A stretch of DNA of 64,000 bases from Gemmatimonadaceae bacterium (GTDB lineage Bacteria > Gemmatimonadota > Gemmatimonadetes > Gemmatimonadales > Gemmatimonadaceae). The notes beneath the pieces were generated by a model, which was not told the DNA's origin, searched no databases, and saw nothing but the letters and a program-made list of their open reading frames with translations. Made by a program: the position numbers and the translations under genes. This document shows positions 33,011 through 42,822 of this stretch, one piece after another. Every line of letters starts with the position of its first letter. Position 1 is the first letter of the stretch. Location of the stretch: contig JANWIF010000147.1 of NCBI GenBank assembly GCA_025450035.1, forward strand, positions 1-64,000. The letters run 5' to 3'.

Positions 33011-34618
33011 ATGGATCATGCACCGAGTTTCGCGCGGCACCTCGCCCGGCTCGTCTGGCAACTGCTCAACCAGAGCGACGCGTACGATGTGCAGCTCGCC
33101 TCGCTGCAACTTCTCGTTGGCGCTTCGCGCGTCGGACCGGTCGGGATGGGGGTTCATGACGGAACGTTTCGTATCAACGGCGCACCAGTGTCGGACGCGG
33201 GTCCTGAGATGCAGGAGTTGGCGGCCCAACTCGTCGGCCACTCCATAGAGGAGCTGGCCTTTGATCGCGCCTCGTCGCCGGCCGATCTGCTGCTCATGGC
33301 GCGGATTCTCGCGACGGCGCCCGTTCCCCTTGATGGCGGCCGCGGCGTGTTGGCGCGCATTCACGCGCTCGATGCGCGAGCGGTCACGGTCCGCGTAACG
33401 TCGCCGCCCGCTCTCCCTCCGATCGCGCGTCCGGGCCCCACGGACCTCATGACGCTGCAAGTAGTTCCCGACATCGCGGACTTCGCGCCCGATGCCGCGT
33501 CGAGCGTTGCCGGATCGGATGACGATGGCCTCATCACCACGGCCCGACTCGATGAAATGTTCGAGGTCTTCTCGTCCAATGATGCGACGCGACTTCCACC
33601 CGACAGGCTGTTTCTGCATCTCGATGCGGCTATCACGCCCAGAGCCGCGGCGCGGGAATTGGATGCGCTGCTCAAGGTGGTTGCGGAAGCCACGGCGCGC
33701 GCGCGGCACGAGGTGGTGGCCGACCTGCTGCACGGGATCGTGACGCGTGAGGCCGCGCTGGAGGATGACGCGATGCGCCGGCAGTACGGCATCATACTGC
33801 GTCGGGCGGCCGTGCCCCCGATCCTGCGCAGCTTGACGCTGCTCCTTCCGCGCAACCGCGAGCGTCACGACGTCTACATGACAGTACTGGCGCGCTGCGA
33901 AGACGCGGGCGCCGAGGCGTTGGCGGAAGCGCTCATCGCGGCGCCGTCCATCGGCGACCGGCGCGTGTATTACGACGCGTTGATCCGCATGCGGAGCGGG
34001 ATTCGCACGGTCATGCACATGTTGGGCGACACGCGATGGTTCGTTGCGCGGAACGCGGCCGAGCTGTTAGGCGAACTGAAGGTCACCGAAGCCGAGGCGG
34101 AGTTGACGCCGCTGCTCGAGCACGCCGACGATCGCGTTCGCTCGGCCGCCGCCGTCGCACTGGCGCGCATCGGGTCATCGCGGCGGGGTCGGGGGCGCCT
34201 GTCCCGCACGCCGGTGCCGGCGGCCGCGCCCGATGACGCCGGGAACGGCAACGGTCAGGGCAATGGTCACGGGAACGGGCATGCGGCCGGACCCGGCTCG
34301 CGCTCGGTGCACTCGCTCATCAAGGCGCTGGAGAAGGAAGCGGACAGCCGCGTGCAGGTGGCATTGATCGCCGCGCTTGGCCAACTCGGCACCCAACAAG
34401 CCGTGGACAAGCTGGTCGAGATCGCGCGCACCGAGCGCGGCCTCCTCGCCCGCCAACGACCCACGCCGCTCCGCGTCGCCGCGGTCCACGCTCTGGGCCA
34501 AGCGAGAGCAGCCAACGCCCAGCCCGCGCTGCAGGCGTTGCTGCGCGACAAGTCGGCGGCCATTCGCGGCGCGGCGTCGTGGGTGATTCTGGGGCGCCGC
34601 GAACCGGTAGCGGTGTAG
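33011..34618 (+). CDS. HEAT-repeat protein
   Basis: 535 aa from MDHAPSFARHL, preceded by AGGGAG. The N-terminal 150 residues are helical with HGTFRINGAPV-type beta turns. From about residue 330, HEAT/PBS repeats are clear (TRWFVARNAAELLGELKVTEAEAELTPLLEHADDRVRSAAAVALARIG, and KALEKEADSRVQVALIAALGQLG, LRVAAVHALGQARAANAQPALQALL). A Gly/Asn/His-rich linker (GNGNGQGNGHGNGH) splits the repeat array. Likely a protein-protein scaffold; the partner is unknown. Confidence 0.75.
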   Translation: MDHAPSFARHLARLVWQLLNQSDAYDVQLASLQLLVGASRVGPVGMGVHDGTFRINGAPVSDAGPEMQELAAQLVGHSIEELAFDRASSPADLLLMARILATAPVPLDGGRGVLARIHALDARAVTVRVTSPPALPPIARPGPTDLMTLQVVPDIADFAPDAASSVAGSDDDGLITTARLDEMFEVFSSNDATRLPPDRLFLHLDAAITPRAAARELDALLKVVAEATARARHEVVADLLHGIVTREAALEDDAMRRQYGIILRRAAVPPILRSLTLLLPRNRERHDVYMTVLARCEDAGAEALAEALIAAPSIGDRRVYYDALIRMRSGIRTVMHMLGDTRWFVARNAAELLGELKVTEAEAELTPLLEHADDRVRSAAAVALARIGSSRRGRGRLSRTPVPAAAPDDAGNGNGQGNGHGNGHAAGPGSRSVHSLIKALEKEADSRVQVALIAALGQLGTQQAVDKLVEIARTERGLLARQRPTPLRVAAVHALGQARAANAQPALQALLRDKSAAIRGAASWVILGRREPVAV

Positions 34619-34640
34619 CGGCACCCCTGCCCTCGCGCGG

Positions 34641-35708
34641 TCAGCGATCCGTGAAATCGATCTCCGTTCCCACGCGGCGGCACGTTTCAGCGATCAATGT
34701 CGCGGCGCGGTCCACGTCGTCCAGGCTGACCAACTCGTTAGGCGAATGCATGTAGCGATTGGGGATCGAGACGAGTGCCGTGGCGATGCCTTCGCGCGCG
34801 ATGTGAATCGCGTCGGCGTCGGTACCGGTGTCGCGTCCTGCGGCGTGGAGCGTGTAGGGAATCGACAGCGCATCGGCCGTGGAACGGAGAAGACGCAAGG
34901 CGACCGGTGAGATGATCGATCCCCGCGTGAGCACCGGACCGCTGCCGATGGGATGATGCCCCAATTCCTTCTTCTCGATGCCCGGATGGTCGGTGGCGAA
35001 GGTGACGTCGACGACGATCGCCATCCGCGCGCCGATCGCCGTCGCGCTCACGGCGGCGCCGCCGCCATGCCACGCGATTTCCTCCTGCGTCGTGGCCGTG
35101 GCCACGACGCGGGCCGCTCCGGGTTGAGCGGCGTAGCGTCGCAGCGCCTCCAGCACCACGAAGGCGCCGATCCGATCGTCGATCGAGCGCGAGACGATGC
35201 GGTTGTTGGGGAAGTCGAGCGTGTGCGAATCGATCACGCCCGGGTCCCCGACGCTCAGCCGCGCGCCGGCCTCGGCCGCGTTCGCGGCGCCGATGTCGAC
35301 CCACAGATCCGTCAGCTTCGAGGCTTTCTCGCGGTCGTCCGGGCGCAGCAGGTGAATCGGCTTCTTGCCCACCACGCCAAACACATCGCCCTGCGCCCCC
35401 AGGAATCGCAGGCGCTGCCCAACCAGCACCTGCACATCCCAGCCCCCGATCGGCGCGATGTAGACGTATCCCTCGTCGTCGATGTGCTGCACGATGACGC
35501 CGATCTCGTCGATGTGGCCGGCGAGCATGATCGTCGGTTCGCCCGCGCCGGCCACCACGGCCATGCTGTTGCCGTGCACATCGCCGCGCACATTGGCGAA
35601 GTGCGCCGCTTCCTCGCGCCACACGCGCGCGGGTGCCGACTCGAAACCCGACGGTCCGGGGGTGTCTAACAGGCGCTTGAGAAACGCGAGCGAAGAAGCG
35701 GAAAGCAT
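34641..35708 (-). CDS. M42-family metalloaminopeptidase (glutamyl/deblocking type)
   Basis: 355 aa from MLSASSLAFLKRLL; the track adds 33 residues without similarity. Metal ligands and catalytic residues of M42: LAGHIDEIGVIV, SRSIDDRIGAFV, TTQEEIAWHGG, VVDVTFATD and NRYMHSPNELV. DTPGPSGFE is the usual N-terminal motif. Such TET-type enzymes are cytoplasmic dodecamers that trim peptides. Confidence 0.93.
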   Translation of the reverse strand: MLSASSLAFLKRLLDTPGPSGFESAPARVWREEAAHFANVRGDVHGNSMAVVAGAGEPTIMLAGHIDEIGVIVQHIDDEGYVYIAPIGGWDVQVLVGQRLRFLGAQGDVFGVVGKKPIHLLRPDDREKASKLTDLWVDIGAANAAEAGARLSVGDPGVIDSHTLDFPNNRIVSRSIDDRIGAFVVLEALRRYAAQPGAARVVATATTQEEIAWHGGGAAVSATAIGARMAIVVDVTFATDHPGIEKKELGHHPIGSGPVLTRGSIISPVALRLLRSTADALSIPYTLHAAGRDTGTDADAIHIAREGIATALVSIPNRYMHSPNELVSLDDVDRAATLIAETCRRVGTEIDFTDR

Positions 35709-35861
35709 GGCGAGAAGCGTGAAGGCCGAGGTGCACCCGGCGGCTGCCGGAGAGAGTGTGTAAGAGACCACAACCAATGCGCGCCGTCCAGGGGTGGCGA
35801 CCCGCATCGCATTTCCGTTGGGCGAACGCCGGGGCAGTCCGCGCCCGGCACTGGCGCGGAG

Positions 35862-37562
35862 TCAGCGTGATGGCGTGCCGCCGGGGCCGCGCTCGTACAC
35901 CGCGTTGCCGCCGATGAACGTCGCCACCACGTGCGTGCCGAGAATCTCCTCCGCCGGCGCGCGCATGATGTCCTGATCGAGCACCACAAAATCGGCGTAC
36001 TTGCCGGGCGTGAGCGAGCCCATGTCGCCTTCCTCGAAGGCGGCGTAGGCCGGCCAGATGGTCATCGACTTCAGCGCTTCATCGCGCGTCATGCGTTGCT
36101 CGGGATGCCAGCCACCGGGCGGCCAGTCGTGCTCATCCTGGCGGCTGATTGCCGAATGGAAGGTCCGCATCGGATTCACCGCTTCCACGGGGAAGTCGGT
36201 GCCGTTCGGAACCACGACGCCGGTCTGCAGCAAAGATCTCCAGGCGTAGGCACCGTACAGCCTCCCGCCGCCTAACCGCTGTTCGGCCCAGTACATGTCA
36301 CTGGTCTGATGAGTCGACTGCATGGATGGGATCACGCCTAACTCCGCAAAGCGCGGGATGTCGGCGAAGTTCAGCACCTGTGCGTGCTCGATGCGGAACC
36401 GGGGGTCGGCCGCCGGAATCTCCGCCAACGCGGCCTGGTAGGCATCCAGCACCATGCGGTTGCCGCGGTCGCCGATCGCGTGTGTGCACACCTGAAAACC
36501 GTGCTTGAGCGCTTCCACCGCCACCTGGCGGATGTGCGCGGGCGTCGAGACGAGGAGTCCGTAGTTGCCGGGATCGTCACTGTAGGGATCCAGCAGCGCG
36601 GCGCCGCGCGAGCCCAACGCGCCGTCGGCGTAGAGCTTGATACTGCGGATCGAGAGGTGCCCATCGTAGAGCATGCTCTGCGGCCCGCGGGCAAAATAGT
36701 GCGCGATGGCCGCGGAGTCGTCACTGATCATCGCGTACACTCGAAGCGTGAGCTGTCCCGAGCGCGCCAACTCCTCGAGCACGCCAAGCGTCTGTTCACC
36801 CTCCCCCGGATCGTGCACCGACACCAACCCCCAGCGGTTCGCGTCCGTAGCGGCGGCGATGAGCGCGCTCTTGATCTCGTCACGCGTCGGACTCGGCACC
36901 ACGCGATCGATCAGCCCTTGCGCGTTGTCGACAAACACTCCGGACGGCGAGCCGTCGGCGAGCCGGACGATGCGGCCCCCCCCGCCCGCGGGGTCCTTGG
37001 TGGCGCGCGTAATCCCCGCCAGCGTCATCGCCCGCGCGTTGACCAGCAGCGCGTGCCCGTCGACGCGCGAGAGCACCACCGGATGATCCGGTACCGCGCG
37101 CGACAGCGCCTCCTGCGTGGGGAAGCGCGTGTCGCCCCAACGATTCTGGTCCCATCCGTGTCCCTGGATCCAGGTACCGGGCGGTGCCGTCTTCGCCCGC
37201 GCCACGACGCGTGCGATCACCTCGTCGTACGATTTCGCGCCCGTGAGGTCGACTTCGCGCAGCGACAGCCCGAGGCCGAGCAGGTGCCCATGCGCGTCGG
37301 CCAGGCCGGGAACGATCGTGCGCCCCGGAAAATCCAGCACCCGCGTGGCCGGTCCGGTGAGTGCCCGCGCGCCTAACCGAGGGCCCGCGAACACGATCCG
37401 GCCACCGCGCACGGCGAGCGCCTGCACCAATGGCCGGGACTGGTCCACTGTGTAGATCCGATCGGCCGTGACGACCAGATCGGCCGGCGCCTGCGCCTGC
37501 GCTCCGGCGCGCGCGGCCAGGGCACACGCGAAAAGCAATGTCACCAGCACAAAGCGGCTCAT
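35862..37562 (-). CDS. Exported amidohydrolase (YtcJ-like, amidohydrolase 3)
   Basis: 566 aa from MSRFVLVTLLFACALAARAGAQ, a signal peptide; the track's 129-residue extension is antisense to the M61 gene. Metal-site motifs: GLADAHGHLLGLGLSLREVDL, IKLYADGALGSRGAALLDPY, CTHAIGDRGNRMVLDAY, RIEHAQVL and NGTDFPVEAVNPM. The C-terminus has GKYADFVVLDQDIM as in the family. Substrates of this group (amides, formamides) are mostly unknown. Divergent from the M61 gene. Confidence 0.9.
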   Translation of the reverse strand: MSRFVLVTLLFACALAARAGAQAQAPADLVVTADRIYTVDQSRPLVQALAVRGGRIVFAGPRLGARALTGPATRVLDFPGRTIVPGLADAHGHLLGLGLSLREVDLTGAKSYDEVIARVVARAKTAPPGTWIQGHGWDQNRWGDTRFPTQEALSRAVPDHPVVLSRVDGHALLVNARAMTLAGITRATKDPAGGGGRIVRLADGSPSGVFVDNAQGLIDRVVPSPTRDEIKSALIAAATDANRWGLVSVHDPGEGEQTLGVLEELARSGQLTLRVYAMISDDSAAIAHYFARGPQSMLYDGHLSIRSIKLYADGALGSRGAALLDPYSDDPGNYGLLVSTPAHIRQVAVEALKHGFQVCTHAIGDRGNRMVLDAYQAALAEIPAADPRFRIEHAQVLNFADIPRFAELGVIPSMQSTHQTSDMYWAEQRLGGGRLYGAYAWRSLLQTGVVVPNGTDFPVEAVNPMRTFHSAISRQDEHDWPPGGWHPEQRMTRDEALKSMTIWPAYAAFEEGDMGSLTPGKYADFVVLDQDIMRAPAEEILGTHVVATFIGGNAVYERGPGGTPSR

Positions 37563-37788
37563 AGCGTGACAGATGGGAAGGTTGTTAGGCGAAGACCGCT
37601 CGCGGCGCGAGATCATGGTTTGGCGCAGCACGCCGGACAAGCGGGACACTGGCCGGCGAGCTCCACTGATCCCGCAATATGTGACCCGGCGTGCGCGAAC
37701 CGATAGACCGTCGTACGCCGGAACACCGGCGCTCTTTCTCGCCGGCCCGGCAGCGACGATATTGCGGCCTTCCGTCAACGAACCGCTC

Positions 37789-39630
37789 ATGACCCGCGTC
37801 GTGTTCTCGTTGTTGCTGCTCGTGCTCGCCGCACTCTTGAGCGGCGCGCCTGCCGTAGCGGCACAAAGCGTCACCGGCGCACCGCCGGTGCCCCTCGCCT
37901 CGGCGCCAATCACCGACGTGTCGTACCTCGTCTCGTTCGACTCGGCCAATGCACGGCAGCGGAAGCTTCACGTCGAGATGTCGTTCAGCGTTCCGGGGAG
38001 CGGCGCCCCTGTGCTGCTCTCCCTCCCTGCGTGGACGCCGGGTGCGTATGAGATCGCTTACTTCTCCCGCGCGGTGATCGGCTTTGCGGCCGTGAGCAAC
38101 GGCCACCCGCTCTCGTGGGACAAGCTCGACTACGACACTTGGCGCATTCGGCCCGGCGCCGGTGGTGCGCGGCCGGTCACCGTGTCGTTCGATTATCTCG
38201 CCGACACGTTGGACAACGCGGCGACGTGGTCTCGTTCCGACTTCGTCATGTTCAATGGCACCAATGTTTTTCTCTACCCCGAGGGGCGCAGTTTCGATTT
38301 CCCATCCACGGTGACCATCCGCACGCAGCCAACGTGGCGCGTCGCCACGGGCATGACCCCGGCATCCGCACCGCGCACGTTCAGCGCGACGAATTATCAC
38401 GATGTAGTGGACATGCCGTTTTTCGTAGGTCGATTCGATCTGGACAGCGTACGTGCCGGCGCCGTCTGGTTGCGATTCGCGTCGTATCCGGCGGGGAGCA
38501 TGCCGCAGGCGACGATGTCCTCGACCTTCGCGCAGCTGAGCAAGATCATCCCGGTCGAAGGCGCGGTGTTCGGCGAGATTCCGTTCACGACGTACACGGT
38601 CATGCAGATTGCCGACTCGAGCTACGGTGGCATTTCGGGGCTCGAGCATCAGAACTCGCACGTCGACGTCACGACGCCGCTGGCGATCGGCGAGCCCATC
38701 GAGATGTCGATTTACGCACACGAAATCTTTCACGCCTGGAACGTGAAGCGTCTGCGCCCCGCCGACCTGTGGCCGTACCAGTACGCGCGTGAGCAACCCA
38801 CCGAATGGCTCTGGGTGAGCGAGGGAATCACCGACTACTACGCTGACCTTTCCGAAGTGCGCTCGGGCGTTACCGATTCGGCGGCGTTCCTTGAGGTCAC
38901 GGCTGGGAAGATGGCCGAGGTGGCGAACGCACCGCCCGTGGCCCTCACCGACGCATCGCTCACCACCTGGGTGCACCCTGAGGATGGGACGGAGGACATC
39001 TACTACCCGAAAGGCTCGCTGGCCGGCTTGATGCTCGACATCATGATCCGCGATGCGAGCGACAACGGCGCCTCGCTCGACGACGTGATGCGCACGCTCT
39101 ATCGCGAGTGCTACCGTCGAGGCACTGGGTTCACCGGTGCGCAATGGTGGAACGCGGTGAGTGCGGCCGCGGGCGGCACGTCATTCGCGGATTTTGCGTC
39201 TCGCTATGTCGACGGCCGCGATCCATATCCGTGGAGCACCGTCCTGCCATTGGCCGGACTGCGCGCCACATTCGACACGGTGCGCACTCCTACCCTAGGC
39301 GTATCGGCCACGACGGATTCGGCGGGCACGCGCGTGACGCACGTGCTGCCCGGCTCGGCGGCCGACGAAGCGGGCGTGCGCGCGGGAGACTACCTCCTGT
39401 CGGTGGCGGGTGTGCCGGTGACCGATCGTGGATTCGTGGCGCACGTGCGCGACAAACTGGGTGCGCACGCCGGCGCGCCGGTCGCCTTCAAGGTCCAACG
39501 CGACGACGACATGCTCTCGCTCACCGGCACGCTCCATCTGGACGAGAAGATCACGGTGCAACTGTCCGCCGATTCACGCGCACCGGCGAAGGCGGTGCGC
39601 ATCAGGTCGGGCATTCTCCGGGGACGCTGA
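37789..39630 (+). CDS. M61-family glycyl aminopeptidase with PDZ domain
   Basis: 613 aa from MTRVVFSLLLLVLAALLSGAPAVAAQ (signal peptide). The M61 N-terminal beta domain (VEMSFSVPGSGAPVLLSLPAWTPGAYEI) is followed by the zinc site IYAHEIFHAWNVKRLRPADL, with the second Glu in EGITDYYADL, and GGISGLEHQNS. A PDZ domain lies at the C-terminus (VTHVLPGSAADEAGVRAGDYLLSVAG). It should act in the periplasm. The 226-bp gap to the divergent amidohydrolase holds no recognised site apart from one GTTAGGC word. Confidence 0.93.
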   Translation: MTRVVFSLLLLVLAALLSGAPAVAAQSVTGAPPVPLASAPITDVSYLVSFDSANARQRKLHVEMSFSVPGSGAPVLLSLPAWTPGAYEIAYFSRAVIGFAAVSNGHPLSWDKLDYDTWRIRPGAGGARPVTVSFDYLADTLDNAATWSRSDFVMFNGTNVFLYPEGRSFDFPSTVTIRTQPTWRVATGMTPASAPRTFSATNYHDVVDMPFFVGRFDLDSVRAGAVWLRFASYPAGSMPQATMSSTFAQLSKIIPVEGAVFGEIPFTTYTVMQIADSSYGGISGLEHQNSHVDVTTPLAIGEPIEMSIYAHEIFHAWNVKRLRPADLWPYQYAREQPTEWLWVSEGITDYYADLSEVRSGVTDSAAFLEVTAGKMAEVANAPPVALTDASLTTWVHPEDGTEDIYYPKGSLAGLMLDIMIRDASDNGASLDDVMRTLYRECYRRGTGFTGAQWWNAVSAAAGGTSFADFASRYVDGRDPYPWSTVLPLAGLRATFDTVRTPTLGVSATTDSAGTRVTHVLPGSAADEAGVRAGDYLLSVAGVPVTDRGFVAHVRDKLGAHAGAPVAFKVQRDDDMLSLTGTLHLDEKITVQLSADSRAPAKAVRIRSGILRGR

Positions 39631-39721
39631 CAACCGCCGACCTGCCGGGCCGCCGGTCTTGTGAGGCGCCGGCCGGCGCGCGAAGTTGTAAGGCCGGACG
39701 ACCCCCAATTCGGAGATGCAC

Positions 39722-40444
39722 ATGGCCGCCCCCGCCGTTCCCCAGAAGACCCCGTCGGTATGGGAAGACTTCATCGACATTTTCGTGTCGCCGAGCGCCG
39801 TGTTCGCGCGACGCGAGAAGGCGAATTTCTTTCTGCCGATGGTGGTCGTGACGATCGTGATCACGCTGCTGTACCTCGGGACCAAGTCGCTCATGCAGCC
39901 GGTCTTCGACGCGGAATTCTCGCGGCAGATGGCGAAAGTGATGCAAGCGAATCCGCAGGTGACCTCCGATCAAATGGAAAAGGGTCGAGCGATTGCTGAG
40001 AATTTCGGATTCCTGTTCGTGCTGATCGGCTTGCCGATCGCGATCATTTTCACCGGCATGCTCCTGTGGTTGGTCGGCAAGCTGTTCGACGCGACCCTGG
40101 CCTTCGGCGCGGCGCTACTTATCGCCGCGTATGCGGCGTTCCCCAGAATTCTGCAGACTGTCGCACAGTCGGTCATCGCCTATTTCACCGATCCGTCGAA
40201 GCTCGACGCGATGGCCAAGGTGACCGCCAGTCCCGCGCACTTTCTCAGCACGAGTACCACGTCGCCTCTTGTCGTCGCGCTGGTGCAGCGCTTGGACGTT
40301 TTCACTATCTGGTGCACGATACTCTTGGGCATCGGGCTGGCGGTGATCGGCAAGATCCCGCGGTCGCGCGCCTTCGCGGCGGCTGCGATCGTGTGGGTCC
40401 TTGCGACCGTCTATCCGGTGTACCAGGCGCTGAGACTCATGTAG
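39722..40444 (+). CDS. Yip1-domain membrane protein
   Basis: 240 aa; the ATG at 39722 is preferred because GGAG precedes it by 6 nt, whereas the track ATG at 39716 is directly joined to GGAG. SVWEDFIDIFVSPSAVFARRE is the usual entry of YIP1-family proteins, followed by about five membrane helices (FFLPMVVVTIVITLLYLG, FLFVLIGLPIAIIFTGMLLWLVG, FGAALLIAAYAAFPRIL, TIWCTILLGIGLAVIG, AAAIVWVLATVYPVY). Function unknown. It is 11 bp before the dehydrogenase gene. Confidence 0.7.
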   Translation: MAAPAVPQKTPSVWEDFIDIFVSPSAVFARREKANFFLPMVVVTIVITLLYLGTKSLMQPVFDAEFSRQMAKVMQANPQVTSDQMEKGRAIAENFGFLFVLIGLPIAIIFTGMLLWLVGKLFDATLAFGAALLIAAYAAFPRILQTVAQSVIAYFTDPSKLDAMAKVTASPAHFLSTSTTSPLVVALVQRLDVFTIWCTILLGIGLAVIGKIPRSRAFAAAAIVWVLATVYPVYQALRLM

Positions 40445-40455
40445 TTCGCACGCCG

Positions 40456-41445
40456 ATGCGCGCGATGGTGTTGGAGCAGCCGCGCACGCCGCTCCAGATG
40501 CGTGATGTCCGGGATCCTGTTGCAGGTCCGGGACAGTTGCTCCTTCGCGTGCGCGCGTGCGCGGTATGCCGCACCGATCTGCACGTGATCGACGGCGAGC
40601 TCCCGCATCCCGCGCTGCCGCTCATCATCGGGCACGAGATCGTGGGCACTGTCGAGGCGCGGGGCGAGGGCGCGCGCCGATTCGAGATCGGCGCGCGCGT
40701 GGGCGTGCCGTGGCTGGGATGGACGTGCGGCGTGTGCGAGTATTGTCGTACGGGGCGCGAGAATCTGTGCATCCGCGCGCGCTTCACGGGCTACGACATC
40801 AGTGGCGGCTATGCAGAGCGCACGGTGGCCGACGAGCGGTTCTGCTTCCCGATCCCCGACGTGTACGACGATGTGAGTGCCGCGCCGCTGTTGTGCGCGG
40901 GGCTGATCGGCTACCGCGCGCTGCGCGCGACCGGCGATGCGAAGCGGTTAGGCCTGTACGGGTTCGGCGCCGCGGCGCATCTCATTGCCCAGGTGGCGCT
41001 GTGGCAGGGCCGGCGGGTATTCGCGTTCACGCGCGAAGGCGACGCCGCCGCGCAGGGGTTCGCGCGCGGGCTCGGCGCCGAGTGGGCCTCGGGCTCGGAC
41101 CAGCGGCCTCCCGAGGAGCTGGACGCCGCCATCATTTTCGCCCCGGTCGGGGCGCTGGTTCCCATGGCGCTTCGCGCGATCGCGCGGGGCGGGACCGTGG
41201 TGTGCGCCGGCATCCACATGAGCGACATCCCATCGTTCCCCTATGAGATTCTCTGGGGCGAGCGCACCGTGCGTTCGGTGGCTAACCTCACGCGCCGCGA
41301 CGGCGACGAGTTTCTGTCGCTGGCGCCCGGGGTTCCGGTGCGCACGACGGTTGAGCCCATGCCGCTGGAGTTGGCGAACGAGGCCCTCGACCGCCTGCGG
41401 TCCGGGACGTTGCGCGGCGAGGCGGTGCTCACGATGATTGCCTAA
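40456..41445 (+). CDS. Zinc-dependent alcohol dehydrogenase (AdhA/AdhP-like)
   Basis: 329 aa from MRAMVLEQPRTPLQM. Catalytic zinc ligands in CAVCRTDLHVIDGEL and IIGHEIVGTVEA; structural zinc cysteines in CGVCEYCRTGRENLC; the NAD(P) fold at LGLYGFGAAAHLIAQVALW. The GYDISGGYAERTV and CAGIHMSDIPSFPY motifs fit the zinc-binding alcohol dehydrogenase branch near AdhA. It oxidises alcohols or reduces aldehydes. The stop codon TAA lies within the GCCTAAC word discussed in the findings. Confidence 0.9.
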   Translation: MRAMVLEQPRTPLQMRDVRDPVAGPGQLLLRVRACAVCRTDLHVIDGELPHPALPLIIGHEIVGTVEARGEGARRFEIGARVGVPWLGWTCGVCEYCRTGRENLCIRARFTGYDISGGYAERTVADERFCFPIPDVYDDVSAAPLLCAGLIGYRALRATGDAKRLGLYGFGAAAHLIAQVALWQGRRVFAFTREGDAAAQGFARGLGAEWASGSDQRPPEELDAAIIFAPVGALVPMALRAIARGGTVVCAGIHMSDIPSFPYEILWGERTVRSVANLTRRDGDEFLSLAPGVPVRTTVEPMPLELANEALDRLRSGTLRGEAVLTMIA

Positions 41446-41589
41446 CGCGCGTCCCGCGCGCCGCACCCGTCCCGCGCCCCGGACCATCCGTCTTTTTCCG
41501 CCTTATCCGCTCCAACAGGTCGTTGTCACTCTCCTCGGCGCACCAACGGGCACTGCCGCACCTCCCCGAAGCCGAGCAACGCCCCCATG

Positions 41590-42759
41590 CTATTCGCGAA
41601 GTAGCTGCTTGGCGATAGTCTGCAACTGCATGTTCGACGTGCCTTCGTAGATCGTGCCGATCTTCGCGTCGCGATAAAACTTTTCCACGGGGTAGTCCTT
41701 CGTGTAGCCGTAGCCGCCGTGCAGCTCCACGCACAACGACGTCACGCGCTCGCCTACCTGAGATGAGAACAACTTGGCCATCGCCGCTTCCTGCGCGAAC
41801 GCGCGGCCGGCGTCCTTCAGGCGCGCCGCGTTGTACACCATGAGACGCGCCGCCTCGAGCTCCGTGGCCGCCTGCGCGAGCTGGAACTGCACCCCCTGAA
41901 ATTGGGCGATGGGTTTGCCGAACTGCGTGCGCTCGCGCACGTACTGCACCGTGGTGTCGAGCGCGCCGCGCGCGATGCCGATCATCTGGGCGCCGATCCC
42001 CACACGTCCCTCGTTCAACGTCTCGATCGCGATCTTGTATCCTTGGCCAACAGGGCCCAACACATTCGTCGCAGGAACCCGACACCCATCGAGGATGAGC
42101 TCCGTGGTGCTCGATGCGCGTATGCCCATCTTGTCCTCTTTCTTTCCGACCGCGAATCCGGCGAAGCCGCGCTCGACGACGAACGCCGTGATGCCGCGGT
42201 AGCCCGCCGACGGATCCACCGTTGCGAAGATGACGAAAATCTCTGCTTCGGCGCCGTTGGTGATCCAGAGCTTGCGTCCCGTCAGCACCCAGTCGTTGCC
42301 CTGACGCTCGGCGCGCGTGGAGAGCCCGAATGCGTCGGAGCCCGATCCCGGCTCGGAGAGCGCGTAGGCCCCCACCGTATTCGCGGTTAGGCGCGCGAGA
42401 TATCGCTCGTGCTGCGCATCGTTCCCGTAGCGGGTGATGGGCGAATTGACCAGCGTGTTCTGCACATCCATGAGGATCGCCGCCGACGCGTCCACGCGGC
42501 TGACGGCCTCGACCGCCAGCGTGACCATCATGAGTGAGCCGCCGGCGCCACCGTAGCGCTCGGGGACCGCGATTCCCATGAGACCCAGCTCGAAAAATGC
42601 AGGGATCAACTGCGGGTCGAGCTTGCCCGCCCGCTCCATGTCCTGCACGCGAGGTCGAACGTGCTCGTCCGCGAACGACGCCACCGCGTCGCGAAACATG
42701 CCTTCTTCTTCGGAGAGCACGGTGAGCGGCGCGTGGCCGCTGTCGAGGTCGGTCGTCAT
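41590..42759 (-). CDS. Acyl-CoA dehydrogenase (short-chain/butyryl type)
   Basis: 389 aa from MTTDLDSGHAPL; the track starts at a TTG three codons earlier. FAD and substrate motifs: YALSEPGSGSDAFGLSTRA, WVLTGRKLWITNGAEAEIFVIFA, FGKPIAQFQGVQFQLAQ and the C-terminal ELHGGYGYTKDYPVEKFYRDAK. The catalytic Glu is in IYEGTSNMQLQTIA, the position used in short- and medium-chain enzymes. It catalyses the first step of beta-oxidation. It is alone here, with no thiolase or hydratase nearby. Confidence 0.93.
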   Translation of the reverse strand: MTTDLDSGHAPLTVLSEEEGMFRDAVASFADEHVRPRVQDMERAGKLDPQLIPAFFELGLMGIAVPERYGGAGGSLMMVTLAVEAVSRVDASAAILMDVQNTLVNSPITRYGNDAQHERYLARLTANTVGAYALSEPGSGSDAFGLSTRAERQGNDWVLTGRKLWITNGAEAEIFVIFATVDPSAGYRGITAFVVERGFAGFAVGKKEDKMGIRASSTTELILDGCRVPATNVLGPVGQGYKIAIETLNEGRVGIGAQMIGIARGALDTTVQYVRERTQFGKPIAQFQGVQFQLAQAATELEAARLMVYNAARLKDAGRAFAQEAAMAKLFSSQVGERVTSLCVELHGGYGYTKDYPVEKFYRDAKIGTIYEGTSNMQLQTIAKQLLRE

Positions 42760-42822
42760 GCGGTCCAATGTATGTCGACGCTCAGCGTTTCGTAAACGGC
42801 ACCGAGCCGCTGGGAATTCGGA

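Noticed and set aside
37573-39144. Opposite-strand 519-aa ORF over the M61 gene and the 129-residue extension of the amidohydrolase
   Set aside because: Both are shadows of the M61 reading frame, which has the zinc site and a signal peptide.
39666-39679. GCGCCGGCCGGCGC palindrome between the M61 and Yip1 genes
   Set aside because: Short all-GC palindromes are expected often at this base composition, and no other sign of function was seen.
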